Shown one piece after another: positions 17,329 through 25,329 of a DNA stretch of 64,000 nucleotides. Both the position numbers and the translations under genes were made by a program. The notes under the pieces were generated by a model. That model saw only the letters and a program-made list of their open reading frames with translations, had not been told where the DNA came from and made no database searches. Numbering within the stretch: position 1 is the stretch's first letter; each line of letters opens with the position of its first letter. Origin of the DNA: JAWLDA01 sp041686855 (lineage in GTDB: Bacteria > Bacillota > Limnochordia > DTU080 > RSA5); contig JAWLDA010000001.1 in NCBI GenBank assembly GCA_041686855.1, positions 310,001 through 374,000 on the forward strand, written 5' to 3'.

Positions 17329-18184
17329 ACTCGGTCCCTTTCTCCGCGGAGCTGTGGAACGCTAAGGTTCCGCCGGTCGACGTGACCAGTTTGCGGACGA
17401 TAAAGAGTCCAAGTCCGTGACCGTTGCGGATCTCTGGGCGTTCGGCGGGCGTTTTGAGGCGACGCTGTACCTCCGCCGCGATAGGTGGGCCGTTGTTCCA
17501 CACTCGGAAGATGGCCGCCTCTTCATCGACGCCGACCGTGATCTCTACTCGACCGCTGTGAGCTGGTTCGCACGTCGCCGCGGCGTTAAGCGCGTTGTCG
17601 ATCAGGTTTCCTAAGACCCGCACGGCGACTTCATCGTCGAGGCTGGCCCGGCCCCACTCTGATTCAAACTGGACGTGAAGGGAGATCCCTCGCTCCTCCG
17701 CCAGTGCGAGCTTTTGGCCCATCATGCCCAAGAGGAGTGTCAGACCGTGCGGATTCTCTTCGACGACCACTGCCTTGTTAGGATGAACCGAGGTTAGGAT
17801 TTGGTGAATGTAACGCACAGCTCGCTCCCCGGCGCCGAGTTGAATCCACGAAGAGACCGCGCTCAAGTGGTTGACGAGGTCGTGGTGGAGCTCGCGCGTG
17901 CGTTGACTCACTTCCAGCTCCGATTCAAGTTTGGCGATCTCCATTTGTTCGGCGGCACGGCGCTGTGCTTCGTCGATCAGCACTTTGCTCGACCATACTG
18001 AGAGGAGAGCGATCAACAAGGAGATGCCGAGGGGGGCTAAGACGAGGTAGAGCTCGGAACCAGAGAAACGGACGAGCACCAGAGTGAGCGTTGCCGCTGC
18101 AACGCTCGACACAGTTAACAAGACGACTGCAGTCCAGTAAGCCGACCGTTGGTCCGAGTACGTCCACGGCGTTTGATGCGTCAC
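17273..18184 (-). CDS. Spo0B/GHKL-type sensor histidine kinase of an agr-like locus
   Basis: 303 residues. Two membrane helices (about 17-38 and 45-65) are followed by a coiled linker, a Spo0B-like helical hairpin with the phospho-acceptor His101 in RELHHDLVNHLSA, and a GHKL ATPase domain (N box LGNLIDNALNAA, G box GHGLGLFIVRKL). Start GTG 18184 overlaps the TGA of the upstream gene (GTGA) and has AAGGAGGGAG before it. AgrC proteins usually carry five to seven helices; this one has two, and the coupled upstream gene encodes five more. No LytTR or other response regulator follows: the next gene is a convergent MFS carrier. It is the likely signalling half of the peptide receptor. Confidence 0.85.
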   Translation of the reverse strand: MTHQTPWTYSDQRSAYWTAVVLLTVSSVAAATLTLVLVRFSGSELYLVLAPLGISLLIALLSVWSSKVLIDEAQRRAAEQMEIAKLESELEVSQRTRELHHDLVNHLSAVSSWIQLGAGERAVRYIHQILTSVHPNKAVVVEENPHGLTLLLGMMGQKLALAEERGISLHVQFESEWGRASLDDEVAVRVLGNLIDNALNAAATCEPAHSGRVEITVGVDEEAAIFRVWNNGPPIAAEVQRRLKTPAERPEIRNGHGLGLFIVRKLVTSTGGTLAFHSSAEKGTEFTIRFPYSPLPERTPTRT

Positions 18185-18678
18185 AAGCTCTCCCTCCTTC
18201 GGTGATTCATGACGTGCCGCGCGGCGATCGGAAGGAGAACCAGGCTCTTCCATTTGACGAGGAGAGCGGCAAGAATCAAAAAGACGCTCTCCAACCATCC
18301 GATGGTGACGTGAAGCCAGACGGACTTGACTGCCTCGTCGTAATTAAGCCCTAAAATCGCCAAAAAAGGCGCGAGGAGTAACACGTCTCCCAGAACCACG
18401 AGGATAAACGAGAGGGATGCACCGGCCAGGCCGCCCAGAATCGAGGCCAGTCGGAAAGCCCGTACGATACCGACGTATGAGAATAGAAAGATGACGATGT
18501 GCCAACCAAAGAGGAGCGCGATAGAACGGGTCACCGCAACCACGGCCGTCAGGATGAGGCCGGGAACGATAACCCGTCGCAGACTCGTCTTGGCGCCCAC
18601 CAATCCAAGCGAAGCGTAGAGCAAGAAAAGGGTTTGGGGCAGGATTGCTGTCACCGTTACGAGAACGGATGTCGCCAC
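18181..18678 (-). CDS. Five-helix membrane protein, possible separate sensor part of an AgrC-like receptor
   Basis: 165 residues, about five hydrophobic helices (roughly 5-25, 35-60, 62-80, 85-110, 122-148) and a short basic tail (RHVMNHRRRESL). No catalytic motif and no named family recognised. GTG start at 18678 with AGGAG 8 nt upstream. It lies 67 nt after agrD and its stop codon overlaps the start of the kinase gene (GTGA), so the two are translationally coupled, which often reflects a complex. In AgrC the peptide is sensed by a multi-helix membrane domain fused to the kinase; here that domain seems to be on its own chain. This is inference; it could also be a peptide exporter or chaperone. 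Confidence 0.6.
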   Translation of the reverse strand: MATSVLVTVTAILPQTLFLLYASLGLVGAKTSLRRVIVPGLILTAVVAVTRSIALLFGWHIVIFLFSYVGIVRAFRLASILGGLAGASLSFILVVLGDVLLLAPFLAILGLNYDEAVKSVWLHVTIGWLESVFLILAALLVKWKSLVLLPIAARHVMNHRRRESL

Positions 18679-18745
18679 CAGTAACGCTCCTAAACAGGCC
18701 CTCCGGGGACCGCCTCATCCACTAGCCGGCACTCTAACCAAGCCA

Positions 18746-18874
18746 CTACTTGCGGTTGAGAAGCGCTTTCGGTGCTTTCGGTTGGTACCAGAAGACGACC
18801 GATGCCGAGGCCACATTCGCAGCGGCGACGACCCCCAGGAGCGCAAGGATTCCTGCACTAATAATTCGTTTCAC
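18746..18874 (-). CDS. agrD: AgrD-like cyclic lactone autoinducer precursor peptide
   Basis: 42 residues. N-terminal amphipathic/hydrophobic leader VKRIISAGILALLGVVAA, then the signal core ASASVVFW, then the C-terminal recognition segment YQPKAPKALLNRK, which corresponds to the (D/E)xPKxPxxL tail of AgrD precursors. There is no cysteine; the serine before VVFW stands where the thiolactone cysteine normally is, giving a five-residue ring S-V-V-F-W as in other agr peptides, closed as a lactone. GTG start at 18874 with AAAGGAGGTG at 18881-18890, which touches the stop of agrB (TAA at 18889). The order agrB-agrD matches known agr operons. Confidence 0.85.
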   Translation of the reverse strand: MKRIISAGILALLGVVAAANVASASVVFWYQPKAPKALLNRK

Positions 18875-18888
18875 ATTTAACACCTCCT

Positions 18889-19557
18889 TTAGGTACCGCG
18901 TACAAGCTGTTCGATTCGACTGTCCAGCCAGTGGACAAACCGTGTCCCCGAAGGTAAGACAGAGAATGTCTCCCACAACAGACCAATCGTTGACGCCATC
19001 CAAAAGGCGTAGAGGGCGTTGGTGTCAATCGCGAGCCAGCCCAGTTGTGTGGTTGCCACCAGGAGCGTTGTAGCGGCGCACCATAGGAGTGGGATGGTTG
19101 TCGCGATCTTGCGTAGGCGGAGACGTTGCTCGTGGGAAGTGATGGGTTTCTCTGGAACATCGACGGGGGCGCGCCGGTGCATGATCCATGAGACTCCGCT
19201 CGCAGTGATAAGCGTGAGGCCGATCACTCCAGGACCGAGTCCAGCGCCGACTGTCGCACCGAACGTGTGCGCGAGCCACGCTGCGAGAGTCGCTGCGGTC
19301 GCAGAGATTATCCCGCATCGCCATCCGGTGGAGAAATGAGCCCCTCCGGCGAACGCTTTAAGGACGCCGGATGCGCAGGCCATGATGATGGCCTCTCGAA
19401 GGACGCCCGCCAAGGCCGCCATCAAAAGGAGTGTTGCGACAAAGAATAGCGTCGACAAGATGAGCGTGAGCGAGAACGTTGCAATCTCGCGATCGTCGTG
19501 GGACCACTCCAAGTGGGAGCCGAGCCATTCACCCATGGCTTTGCCGGCACGTTCCAT
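18889..19557 (-). CDS. agrB: AgrB-like membrane endopeptidase that processes the autoinducer
   Basis: 222 residues with about five to six helices. AgrB cuts the C-terminal tail of AgrD and closes the ring by a cysteine-protease mechanism. The catalytic pair is visible: His74 and Cys81 in KAFAGGAHFSTGWRC, with the same spacing as His77/Cys84 of the Staphylococcus enzyme. ATG 19557 has GGAGG 8 nt upstream. First gene of the operon agrB-agrD-membrane protein-kinase. The precursor gene starts 14 nt after its stop. Confidence 0.9.
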   Translation of the reverse strand: MERAGKAMGEWLGSHLEWSHDDREIATFSLTLILSTLFFVATLLLMAALAGVLREAIIMACASGVLKAFAGGAHFSTGWRCGIISATAATLAAWLAHTFGATVGAGLGPGVIGLTLITASGVSWIMHRRAPVDVPEKPITSHEQRLRLRKIATTIPLLWCAATTLLVATTQLGWLAIDTNALYAFWMASTIGLLWETFSVLPSGTRFVHWLDSRIEQLVRGT

Positions 19558-19600
19558 GATCGCTTCCTCCTTTGCCCAGGCGTTGTTTCATTTGCCTCTA

Positions 19601-19610
19601 TCTTATATAT
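19601..19610 (-). promoter_or_regulatory. Possible -10 region for the agr-like operon
   Basis: The minus strand reads ATATATAAGA here, an AT-rich island in GC-rich DNA, about 45 nt before the agrB start. TCGACA lies upstream as a possible -35, but with a spacing shorter than usual. Confidence 0.3.
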
Positions 19611-19781
19611 CGGCAGGGGGTGTCGAGGAGTTGAGCTCTTTCTCGAAATTTCTCGGGGGTTTTTTTAAAAGGTGGAGACGAGGGCGTGCACCTCTCAAAG
19701 TTTCGAGACTGACGTGGAGGGAAGCGCCGTCGATAGGCTAACGATTCATTTAGATTGCCGCGGAAGGAAAGGGAGGCGACT

Positions 19782-20609
19782 ATGAAGTTAGCGCTCTGTA
19801 ATGAAATGTTTGAAGACGTACCTTTCGAGGACGTGTGCCGGGCTGCAGCGCGGTACGGGTACCACGGCGTGGAGTTGGCGCCGTTTACGTTCGCCAAGGA
19901 TGTGAATCAAATCCCCCAGGAGACGAGGCGTTCGGTCGTCGAGACGGCAAAGCGTCACGGCCTCGAGATCATCGGCTTGCACTGGTTGCTGGCGCAAACG
20001 GAAGGGTATCACCTGACTCACCCCGACGCTGAAATTCGCAAACGTACCGCCAAGTACCTCGAGTCACTCGTGACTCTTTGCCGCGACGTCGGTGGTCGAG
20101 TGTTGGTCTTTGGCTCACCAGCGCAACGCAATTTGCAGCCGGGAATCTCCTTTGAGCAAGCTCTCGATTTTGCGGCCGAGGTGTTTGCGCCGGCGTGCGC
20201 CCTGGCTCAGGACGTGGGCGCTGTCATCGCATTTGAGCCTTTGAGCCCCGAAGAGACGGACTTCGGCGGGAATATCGCAGATGGGATTCGCATCATCGAG
20301 CGGGTGGACCATCCCAACTTCCGACTTCATTTCGATGCTCGGGCGATGTCGTACGAATCAGAGCCGTTAGATCGATTGGTGAAGCGACACGCCGAGCTGA
20401 TCGAGCACGTCCATGTGAACGACCCCAACAAGCTGGGTCCCGGTATGGGGGAGCTTGACTTAGCGCCGATGATTGGGGCACTGTCTGAAAGCGGGTATCA
20501 AGGCTATTTGTCGGTCGAAGTGTTCCGCACCGAGCCGGGAGCGGATCGCATCGCACAGGAGAGCAGCGAATATCTTAAACGCGTGTTGCAGGAGGTTGCG
20601 GGCGAATGA
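19782..20609 (+). CDS. Sugar phosphate isomerase/epimerase (xylose isomerase-like TIM barrel)
   Basis: 275 residues. Motifs of the AP2Ec superfamily are visible: GYHGVELAPFTF near 25, GLHWLLAQTEGYHLT near 70, AFEPLSPEETDFG near 160, HFDARAMSYESE near 190, HVHVNDPNKLGPGMGELDLAPM near 215 (metal-binding His and Asp) and GYLSVEVF near 250. It should isomerise or epimerise a sugar; the exact substrate is not readable. ATG 19782 chosen because GGGAGG precedes it; an upstream GTG-type extension has no family similarity. Its TGA overlaps the ATG of the next gene (ATGA), so the two are coupled. Confidence 0.85.
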   Translation: MKLALCNEMFEDVPFEDVCRAAARYGYHGVELAPFTFAKDVNQIPQETRRSVVETAKRHGLEIIGLHWLLAQTEGYHLTHPDAEIRKRTAKYLESLVTLCRDVGGRVLVFGSPAQRNLQPGISFEQALDFAAEVFAPACALAQDVGAVIAFEPLSPEETDFGGNIADGIRIIERVDHPNFRLHFDARAMSYESEPLDRLVKRHAELIEHVHVNDPNKLGPGMGELDLAPMIGALSESGYQGYLSVEVFRTEPGADRIAQESSEYLKRVLQEVAGE

Positions 20610-21778
20610 GTGCAATCAAGTTACGGCTCGCGGCAGGAGCGCATGATCGGTATTGCTCTCCCGTCAGCTTCGAGCCCTCTCAAGGTGATGAACTCGACGG
20701 ACTCACGGGTCACGTGTACGCTGTCGACGAGTTGGGGATCGAGTATCCGGTGCAACGGGAGGCGCTGCCGGCGGGCGGAACGCGTCTCGTATGGCTCCTT
20801 CCGCACCTGCGAGCCGGTGAGACGAAGGAGTTTACCTTGGTGACGCGCGATCATGCGCCCGAGGGTGTGCGCCTCACCGATCGAGCCGGCGATGGCGTCG
20901 ACATTGACGTCTCGGGAGAGCGATTTACGACATACCAATACAATCGCAAGTGGGCGCGGCCGTTCCTCTATCCGGTCATCGGTCCCGCCGGCGCGACGTG
21001 CACACGTCACTTTCCGATGGACCCAAACGTCGAGGGAGAGAAGCATGATCACCCACACCACAAGTCTATCTTCTTTACGCATGGAGATGTGAACGGCGTT
21101 GACAATTGGAGTGAGCTCGAAGGTCATGGGTACACTCGCCATCAGTCGTTTGCGGCCTTAGAGAGCGGGCCCGTCTTTGGAGATCTGCAAGCGCATAACC
21201 TTTGGACCGACGCTGTCGAGAATCCTTACCTCCGACAGGAGCTGCGCTTGCGCATTTGGGCGGCGCCGAGTCACATGCGGATCTTTGACGCGACCCTCAC
21301 TTTTCATGCGAATGAGACTGATGTCGTCTTTGGCGACACTAAAGAAGGGGGATTGATCAGCGTACGCGTGGCTACGACCATGGATGCTTCCGGAACGGGC
21401 CGAATCGAAACCAGTACCGGAGCGGTCGGTGAGGCGGAAGCTTGGGGGAAATCGGCCTCGTGGTGCCACTACTCCGGACTCGTGAAAGCCCCGAGTGGAG
21501 GGGTACACACGGGCATCGGGGTCATCGATCACCCCGACAACCCGCGCTACCCTACATATTGGCACGTACGCAACTACGGATTGATGACGGCGAACCCGTT
21601 TGGTCACTCCCACTACTTCAAAGACAAATCGCGTGACGGCTCGCTCCGTTTGAGCGCCGGGGAGTCCCTTACGTTTCGTTACCGGGTGGTTATCCACGAG
21701 GGGGACGCACCCGATGGCCACATGGCCGAGCGATTTGCCGACTTTGCTTACCCGATCAAAGCGGCTCTCCTATCGTAA
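20606..21778 (+). CDS. DUF6807 (PmoA-like) family protein
   Basis: 390 residues with the family signature HDHPHHKSIFFTHGDVNGVDNW near residue 147 (only part given) and HFPMDPNVEGEKHDH just before it. Family members are found in planctomycetes and other glycan degraders, often next to dehydrogenases and TIM-barrel isomerases; the biochemical role is unknown. The old name PmoA does not imply methane oxidation. No signal peptide. Translationally coupled to the sugar isomerase upstream, which suggests work on the same sugar or sugar derivative. Ends just before a strong hairpin at 21783-21827. Confidence 0.8.
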   Translation: MSAIKLRLAAGAHDRYCSPVSFEPSQGDELDGLTGHVYAVDELGIEYPVQREALPAGGTRLVWLLPHLRAGETKEFTLVTRDHAPEGVRLTDRAGDGVDIDVSGERFTTYQYNRKWARPFLYPVIGPAGATCTRHFPMDPNVEGEKHDHPHHKSIFFTHGDVNGVDNWSELEGHGYTRHQSFAALESGPVFGDLQAHNLWTDAVENPYLRQELRLRIWAAPSHMRIFDATLTFHANETDVVFGDTKEGGLISVRVATTMDASGTGRIETSTGAVGEAEAWGKSASWCHYSGLVKAPSGGVHTGIGVIDHPDNPRYPTYWHVRNYGLMTANPFGHSHYFKDKSRDGSLRLSAGESLTFRYRVVIHEGDAPDGHMAERFADFAYPIKAALLS

Positions 21779-21782
21779 GCTT

Positions 21783-21827
21783 CATACGGTCAGGACGCTC
21801 ACTCTGCTTGAGCGTCCTGACCGTATG
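21783..21827. terminator. Perfect 19-bp hairpin between convergent genes
   Basis: Arms 21783-21801 and 21809-21827 are fully complementary, with a 7-nt loop. It lies right after the DUF6807 stop and inside the last codons of the convergent gene at 21799. No long T-run follows on either strand, but the strength and position suggest a two-way transcription stop. Confidence 0.7.
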
Positions 21828-22428
21828 GTAGATCACCGACGATGCCGAATTGCGATTCGTACAATGCGAGTACGATGCAGGTCGTCAGCGGTCCGGTGAT
21901 CAGGAGGCCGAGGCCCCACGGGATCATGCCGACGAGGTTGATGAGAAGGACGACGACCATCAAAAAGAATGCGCGGAACCATTGCCGCGTGATCATTTGG
22001 CGACTGGTCTCAAGCGACTCCCACACTTTAAGATTGCGGTCCAAGACGAGTGGCACCGCAAGCAGGTAGGCAATCGAAAAGTAAATGCCTGGGATGATCA
22101 AAAAAAAGAATCCGAGCGTGACGAGGATTAGGGAGGCCCAACGGACTAAGAGCAACGGAAGCGCCCGGTTAAAGATTAAGAAGGCATCGCCAAAGCGAGG
22201 CTCCTTGCCCAGGGCGCGGATGAGACCATAGATAAAGCTTCCTTCAAAGATGGGAATCACCATGGTGACGAAGGACCAGACCTCACCGGCGATAAAGATC
22301 GTGGGCAGATAGGCGATCGCTACGACAAAGCCGACGTACTTGGCGGCATCCTGGGTAAAAAGCTCCCAGCCTCGCCTTAGTATCGCGACAATATCAATCT
22401 CACTCCGGGGATACGGATCCGTAGACAA
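21799..22428 (-). CDS. Multi-helix membrane protein of unknown function
   Basis: 209 residues, with a short N-terminal helix (IVAILRRGWELFTQDAAKYV) followed by about four to five hydrophobic segments. The pattern, with VPLVLDRNLKVWESLETSRQMITRQW between helices, resembles DUF4013 and glycerophosphodiester-phosphodiesterase membrane-domain proteins; function unknown. TTG start at 22428 with GGAGGG about 9 nt upstream. The last ten codons form one arm and the loop of the hairpin at 21783-21827. It follows the secreted-protein gene by 18 nt, so the two are probably cotranscribed. Confidence 0.7.
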   Translation of the reverse strand: MSTDPYPRSEIDIVAILRRGWELFTQDAAKYVGFVVAIAYLPTIFIAGEVWSFVTMVIPIFEGSFIYGLIRALGKEPRFGDAFLIFNRALPLLLVRWASLILVTLGFFFLIIPGIYFSIAYLLAVPLVLDRNLKVWESLETSRQMITRQWFRAFFLMVVVLLINLVGMIPWGLGLLITGPLTTCIVLALYESQFGIVGDLPYGQDAQAE

Positions 22429-22446
22429 AGCGCACTTCCCTCCAAA

Positions 22447-23367
22447 TTACTCGACGAATCCCCACTCCGACACGGTGGGCCAGTGTGGGCTTGATGCTAG
22501 GGTCGATCGGAAGTCGGCCAGAAAGGCGCGCTTTCCAGGCACTGCCTTAGGCCATGCGGCCTCAAAAAACTTCATTGCCAACGACGGATGCCCTGTGTAG
22601 ACGAGCTCGAGCATCGTGCCCCACAGTCTGCTGGGCGGTTGCCTGGCAAAATTCCACGTCGCCTCTGGGTCGTAACTCTGCCAGCGCGGGTCGGAGCGCA
22701 CGCTCTTTGCCAGGGCCTCAAGGCTCTCGAGGGATGGCGCCGGAGCCTCCATCAGCTCGAGATCCACATGGTACGCCTCACCCCGTGGGGTGAGGATCAC
22801 CCGAGGCGCCGGTGAGTCGGCATAGGGTGCCCGCCAATACGCAAACGTCCAATCGTGCAAGACCACATTGCGAACTCCTACGCCACGCAAGTCCCGGAAG
22901 CTGGGGTACGTGTGCAATGCGTCGATGACGGCCACCGGACGGGGCGGATCTTCAAGAGCGATCACATGGGCCAAGTAGCAGCAATGCGCTCCGCCGGTGT
23001 ACTCAATTAAGAGCAGGTCGGGCGTTCCATCACCGGTGATATCTTCGCCCATCGGCACTCGCTGCGGCTCTGCTCCTTTGGAGCCTGCCCTCTCGCCGAT
23101 ACCAAACCGCCCTCCACTCAGGGTGACGAGGCGTCGTTCGCCGTGCCACAAAGCGGCGTAACCGACTCCGCGATCAGGCTCAAGGAAGGTCTGCACGCGC
23201 AGCTCTCCAAACGTCGCTTGGCCCGTGACGAGACACGTTCCGCGGGAATCGTTTGCCTCGGGTGAGGAGAGGCAGCTCATAGGCAGCTCCGCGGCTGCGC
23301 CGACAGTGACGAAGGCAACGAGGAGCGCGAGGACCACGCTCGCCGCGCGAATAGGCGTACTGGTCAC
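22447..23367 (-). CDS. Secreted protein of unknown function with a calcium-type DxDGDG-like loop
   Basis: 306 residues with a signal peptide (about 8-26, ending GAAAELPM). Near residue 108 the segment GEDITGDGTPDLLLIEYTGGAHCC resembles FG-GAP/VCBS-type loops that bind calcium (only part of the loop is quoted), and the GGAHCC motif recurs in secreted proteins of unknown role. Two cysteines early (SCLSSPEANDSRGTC) may form a disulfide. GTG start at 23367 preceded by AAGGAAGTGAG. I do not recognise a function. Followed by the membrane protein at 22428. Confidence 0.65.
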   Translation of the reverse strand: MTSTPIRAASVVLALLVAFVTVGAAAELPMSCLSSPEANDSRGTCLVTGQATFGELRVQTFLEPDRGVGYAALWHGERRLVTLSGGRFGIGERAGSKGAEPQRVPMGEDITGDGTPDLLLIEYTGGAHCCYLAHVIALEDPPRPVAVIDALHTYPSFRDLRGVGVRNVVLHDWTFAYWRAPYADSPAPRVILTPRGEAYHVDLELMEAPAPSLESLEALAKSVRSDPRWQSYDPEATWNFARQPPSRLWGTMLELVYTGHPSLAMKFFEAAWPKAVPGKRAFLADFRSTLASSPHWPTVSEWGFVE

Positions 23368-23408
23368 GGAAAGCTCACTTCCTTTTGTGAAGAGCGTATG
23401 CCTTTAAA

Positions 23409-23450
23409 TCAAGGATTCGCCATCCGAAGTGAAAGCCTTTTCAAGGATTC
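23409..23450. repeat. Two direct repeats TCAAGGATTC, 32 bp apart
   Basis: Copies at 23409-23418 and 23441-23450 in the 150-nt divergent gap between the secreted-protein gene and a VOC gene. The 32-bp step is about three DNA turns, as for paired regulator sites on one face. Could also be chance. Confidence 0.35.
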
Positions 23451-23518
23451 AGCCCGCCGGACACGGAACAGGAGCGACTAGAGGACTAGAGATGCAATCA
23501 CATGGAGGCGCATGATCC

Positions 23519-23899
23519 GTGTTATTAAAGGCAGAGCACATCGGAATTGTTGTAAAGGACATTGAACGCTCTATTCAATTTTATCGTGACGTCTTGTCGC
23601 TGCCACTTATCGAGCGTATTGAAGTGCGCAACTTGAGACTCGCCTTCTTTAAGATCGGCGACACGGAGCTGGAGCTGATCGAGGGGGCGCAAGGGTACCA
23701 AGAGGCTGACGGTATCGTCAATCACTTGGCCTTCTCAGTGGCCAACGTAGACGAAGTGCTGTCCCATTTGCGTGCACACGGAGTCGAGCTAATCGATGAG
23801 GAGCCCCGTGAAATCTGGGAGGGATGCCGGATCGCATTTTTCCGGGGCCCCGACGGCGAGAAGCTGGAGCTCTTTGAACGGCCGGGCGGCCCCCGCTAA
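23519..23899 (+). CDS. VOC (glyoxalase/dioxygenase fold) family protein, methylmalonyl-CoA epimerase-like
   Basis: 126 residues, one complete VOC module of two beta-alpha-beta-beta-beta units. Metal-ligand positions of the fold can be read: His in KAEHIGIVVKDIERSIQFYRD, Glu in TELELIEGA, His in IVNHLAFSV and Glu in GEKLELFER. The closest family by pattern is methylmalonyl-CoA epimerase or lactoylglutathione lyase, but the substrate cannot be assigned. GTG start at 23519 with GGAGG about 10 nt upstream. The stop overlaps the stop of the convergent MATE gene by 4 nt. Confidence 0.8.
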   Translation: MLLKAEHIGIVVKDIERSIQFYRDVLSLPLIERIEVRNLRLAFFKIGDTELELIEGAQGYQEADGIVNHLAFSVANVDEVLSHLRAHGVELIDEEPREIWEGCRIAFFRGPDGEKLELFERPGGPR

Positions 23900-25266
23900 G
23901 GCTTCTCGGTGACGTCGCCTCCCACCGCCCACAAACCCGAGCGAAAGCGCACCCAAAGCGTGAGAGTGCGGCAGAGCATCCAAAAGACGAACCCCCACCA
24001 GATAAGCGCGAGCGAGAGTCCGATCGTCAGCCAGCCGGCCGCGATAAAGAGCCCAAAGAGGCCGCTGCTGACGATCATCGCGTTGCGGAGGTAGCGTGTG
24101 TCAGTCGCCCCGATGAGGATTCCGTCGAAAATGAACGCAAGAGCGTTCACCGGCTGGCTCACCGCCACGACCCATACCATGCGGCGCAGTACGTCTTGGA
24201 CTGCGGTGTCGTTGGTGAACAGGCGCGCCAACCAATCTGATCCGAGGACGTATCCCAGGGCAAAGAGGAGACCCGCTCCGGTTCCCCACAGGATAGCCGC
24301 GTACGAACTGGCCCGAGCCTTCTCGATACGTCCTCGACCAAGCCACGTTCCAACCGTGGTCTCTGTGGCATACGCAAACCCGTCGACACCAAAAGCGACC
24401 AACGACCATAACTGAAGAAGGATGGCGTGAGCAGCAAGTTCGTGAACATTGTGGAGCCGGGCGGCCAGTGTCGTGGCCGCGCCCATGGTCAGGACGAGCG
24501 CCAATGTACGGAAGAAGAGGTCGCTTTGTACAAAGAGGAAGCGCCGCCAGGAAAGGTGCCGCCACCGGCTGAGCCAGCTCCAATCCCAATGGGCACGCAC
24601 CCTCCGCCACACGATCACCGCTGCCAAGAGGCAGCCGCTGCCTTGCGCGATGAGGCTCGCCCAAGCCGCGCCAACGATGCCTAGCGAGGGTAGGCCCCAA
24701 AAGCCTGGTACAAGGAGCACGTCGCCGACGATGTTTACCAAATTGATGCCGACTGTTAGGTACATGGGGACCAGGGCATCCCCCTGACCGCGGAAGTAGC
24801 CCATGATGCCCATCATCAAGAGTGCAATCGGGCTCTCCCAAATGCGAATGGCAAAGTAGGAGACCCCCAGTTGGGTGACGCGCTCAGTGGCGCCCACGAT
24901 CGCGAAGCCGATGTCGCTGATGTGGTGTTGGAGCGCGACCATGACTGCACCCAGCGTGACCGCTAGGAATAGCGCCTGAAACAAGTAGAGCGCCGCAGCC
25001 CGACGATCGTCACGCCCCCAGGCCTGCGCGACCAGTCCGGTCGTCCCCATTCGCAAGACGCCCGCGACAAAGAAGACGGAGCTAAAGATGACGTTGGTGG
25101 TGGCGGCCGCTGCCAGTTGGGCTACGTCCGGGAGGAGGCCGAGGACCATCGTGTCGACGATCCCCAACATGGGAACGGCCAGCGTTGAGATGACAGTGGG
25201 AATTGCCAGTCGCAAGAGTTCAGCGTGTATCGCTTTGTCAAAGATGAGATTTCGGGCAACGTTCAA
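23896..25266 (-). CDS. MATE family efflux transporter
   Basis: About 456 residues with twelve hydrophobic helices in two homologous halves, starting LRLAIPTVISTLAVPMLGIVDTM, the usual opening of MATE carriers; GYFRGQGDALVPM and the later DGILIGATDTRYLRNAM are family-typical. It should export drugs or metabolites by sodium or proton antiport. Start TTG 25266 (AGGGTGG 7 nt upstream) preferred over ATG 25302, which has no ribosome binding site. First of three MATE genes in this window. Confidence 0.88.
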   Translation of the reverse strand: MNVARNLIFDKAIHAELLRLAIPTVISTLAVPMLGIVDTMVLGLLPDVAQLAAAATTNVIFSSVFFVAGVLRMGTTGLVAQAWGRDDRRAAALYLFQALFLAVTLGAVMVALQHHISDIGFAIVGATERVTQLGVSYFAIRIWESPIALLMMGIMGYFRGQGDALVPMYLTVGINLVNIVGDVLLVPGFWGLPSLGIVGAAWASLIAQGSGCLLAAVIVWRRVRAHWDWSWLSRWRHLSWRRFLFVQSDLFFRTLALVLTMGAATTLAARLHNVHELAAHAILLQLWSLVAFGVDGFAYATETTVGTWLGRGRIEKARASSYAAILWGTGAGLLFALGYVLGSDWLARLFTNDTAVQDVLRRMVWVVAVSQPVNALAFIFDGILIGATDTRYLRNAMIVSSGLFGLFIAAGWLTIGLSLALIWWGFVFWMLCRTLTLWVRFRSGLWAVGGDVTEKP

Positions 25267-25329
25267 GGTATTTCCACCCTGTTGCGGCGAAGTTCCACCC
25301 ATTCACATGGAAACGGTGGTGTGACACAC

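Noticed and set aside
18746..19003. 85-residue reading of the agrD frame
   Set aside because: It would start inside agrB; the GTG at 18874 has an excellent ribosome binding site and gives a normal AgrD length.
11792..19557. A joint lanthipeptide system of the LanC-like gene and agrD
   Set aside because: The genes are about 6 kb apart with unrelated genes between; the AgrD-like peptide has no cysteine to form a lanthionine and has its own AgrB.
20606..21778. Methane monooxygenase subunit (PmoA name)
   Set aside because: The name is historical for DUF6807; no membrane helices or copper-site motifs of particulate methane monooxygenase are seen.
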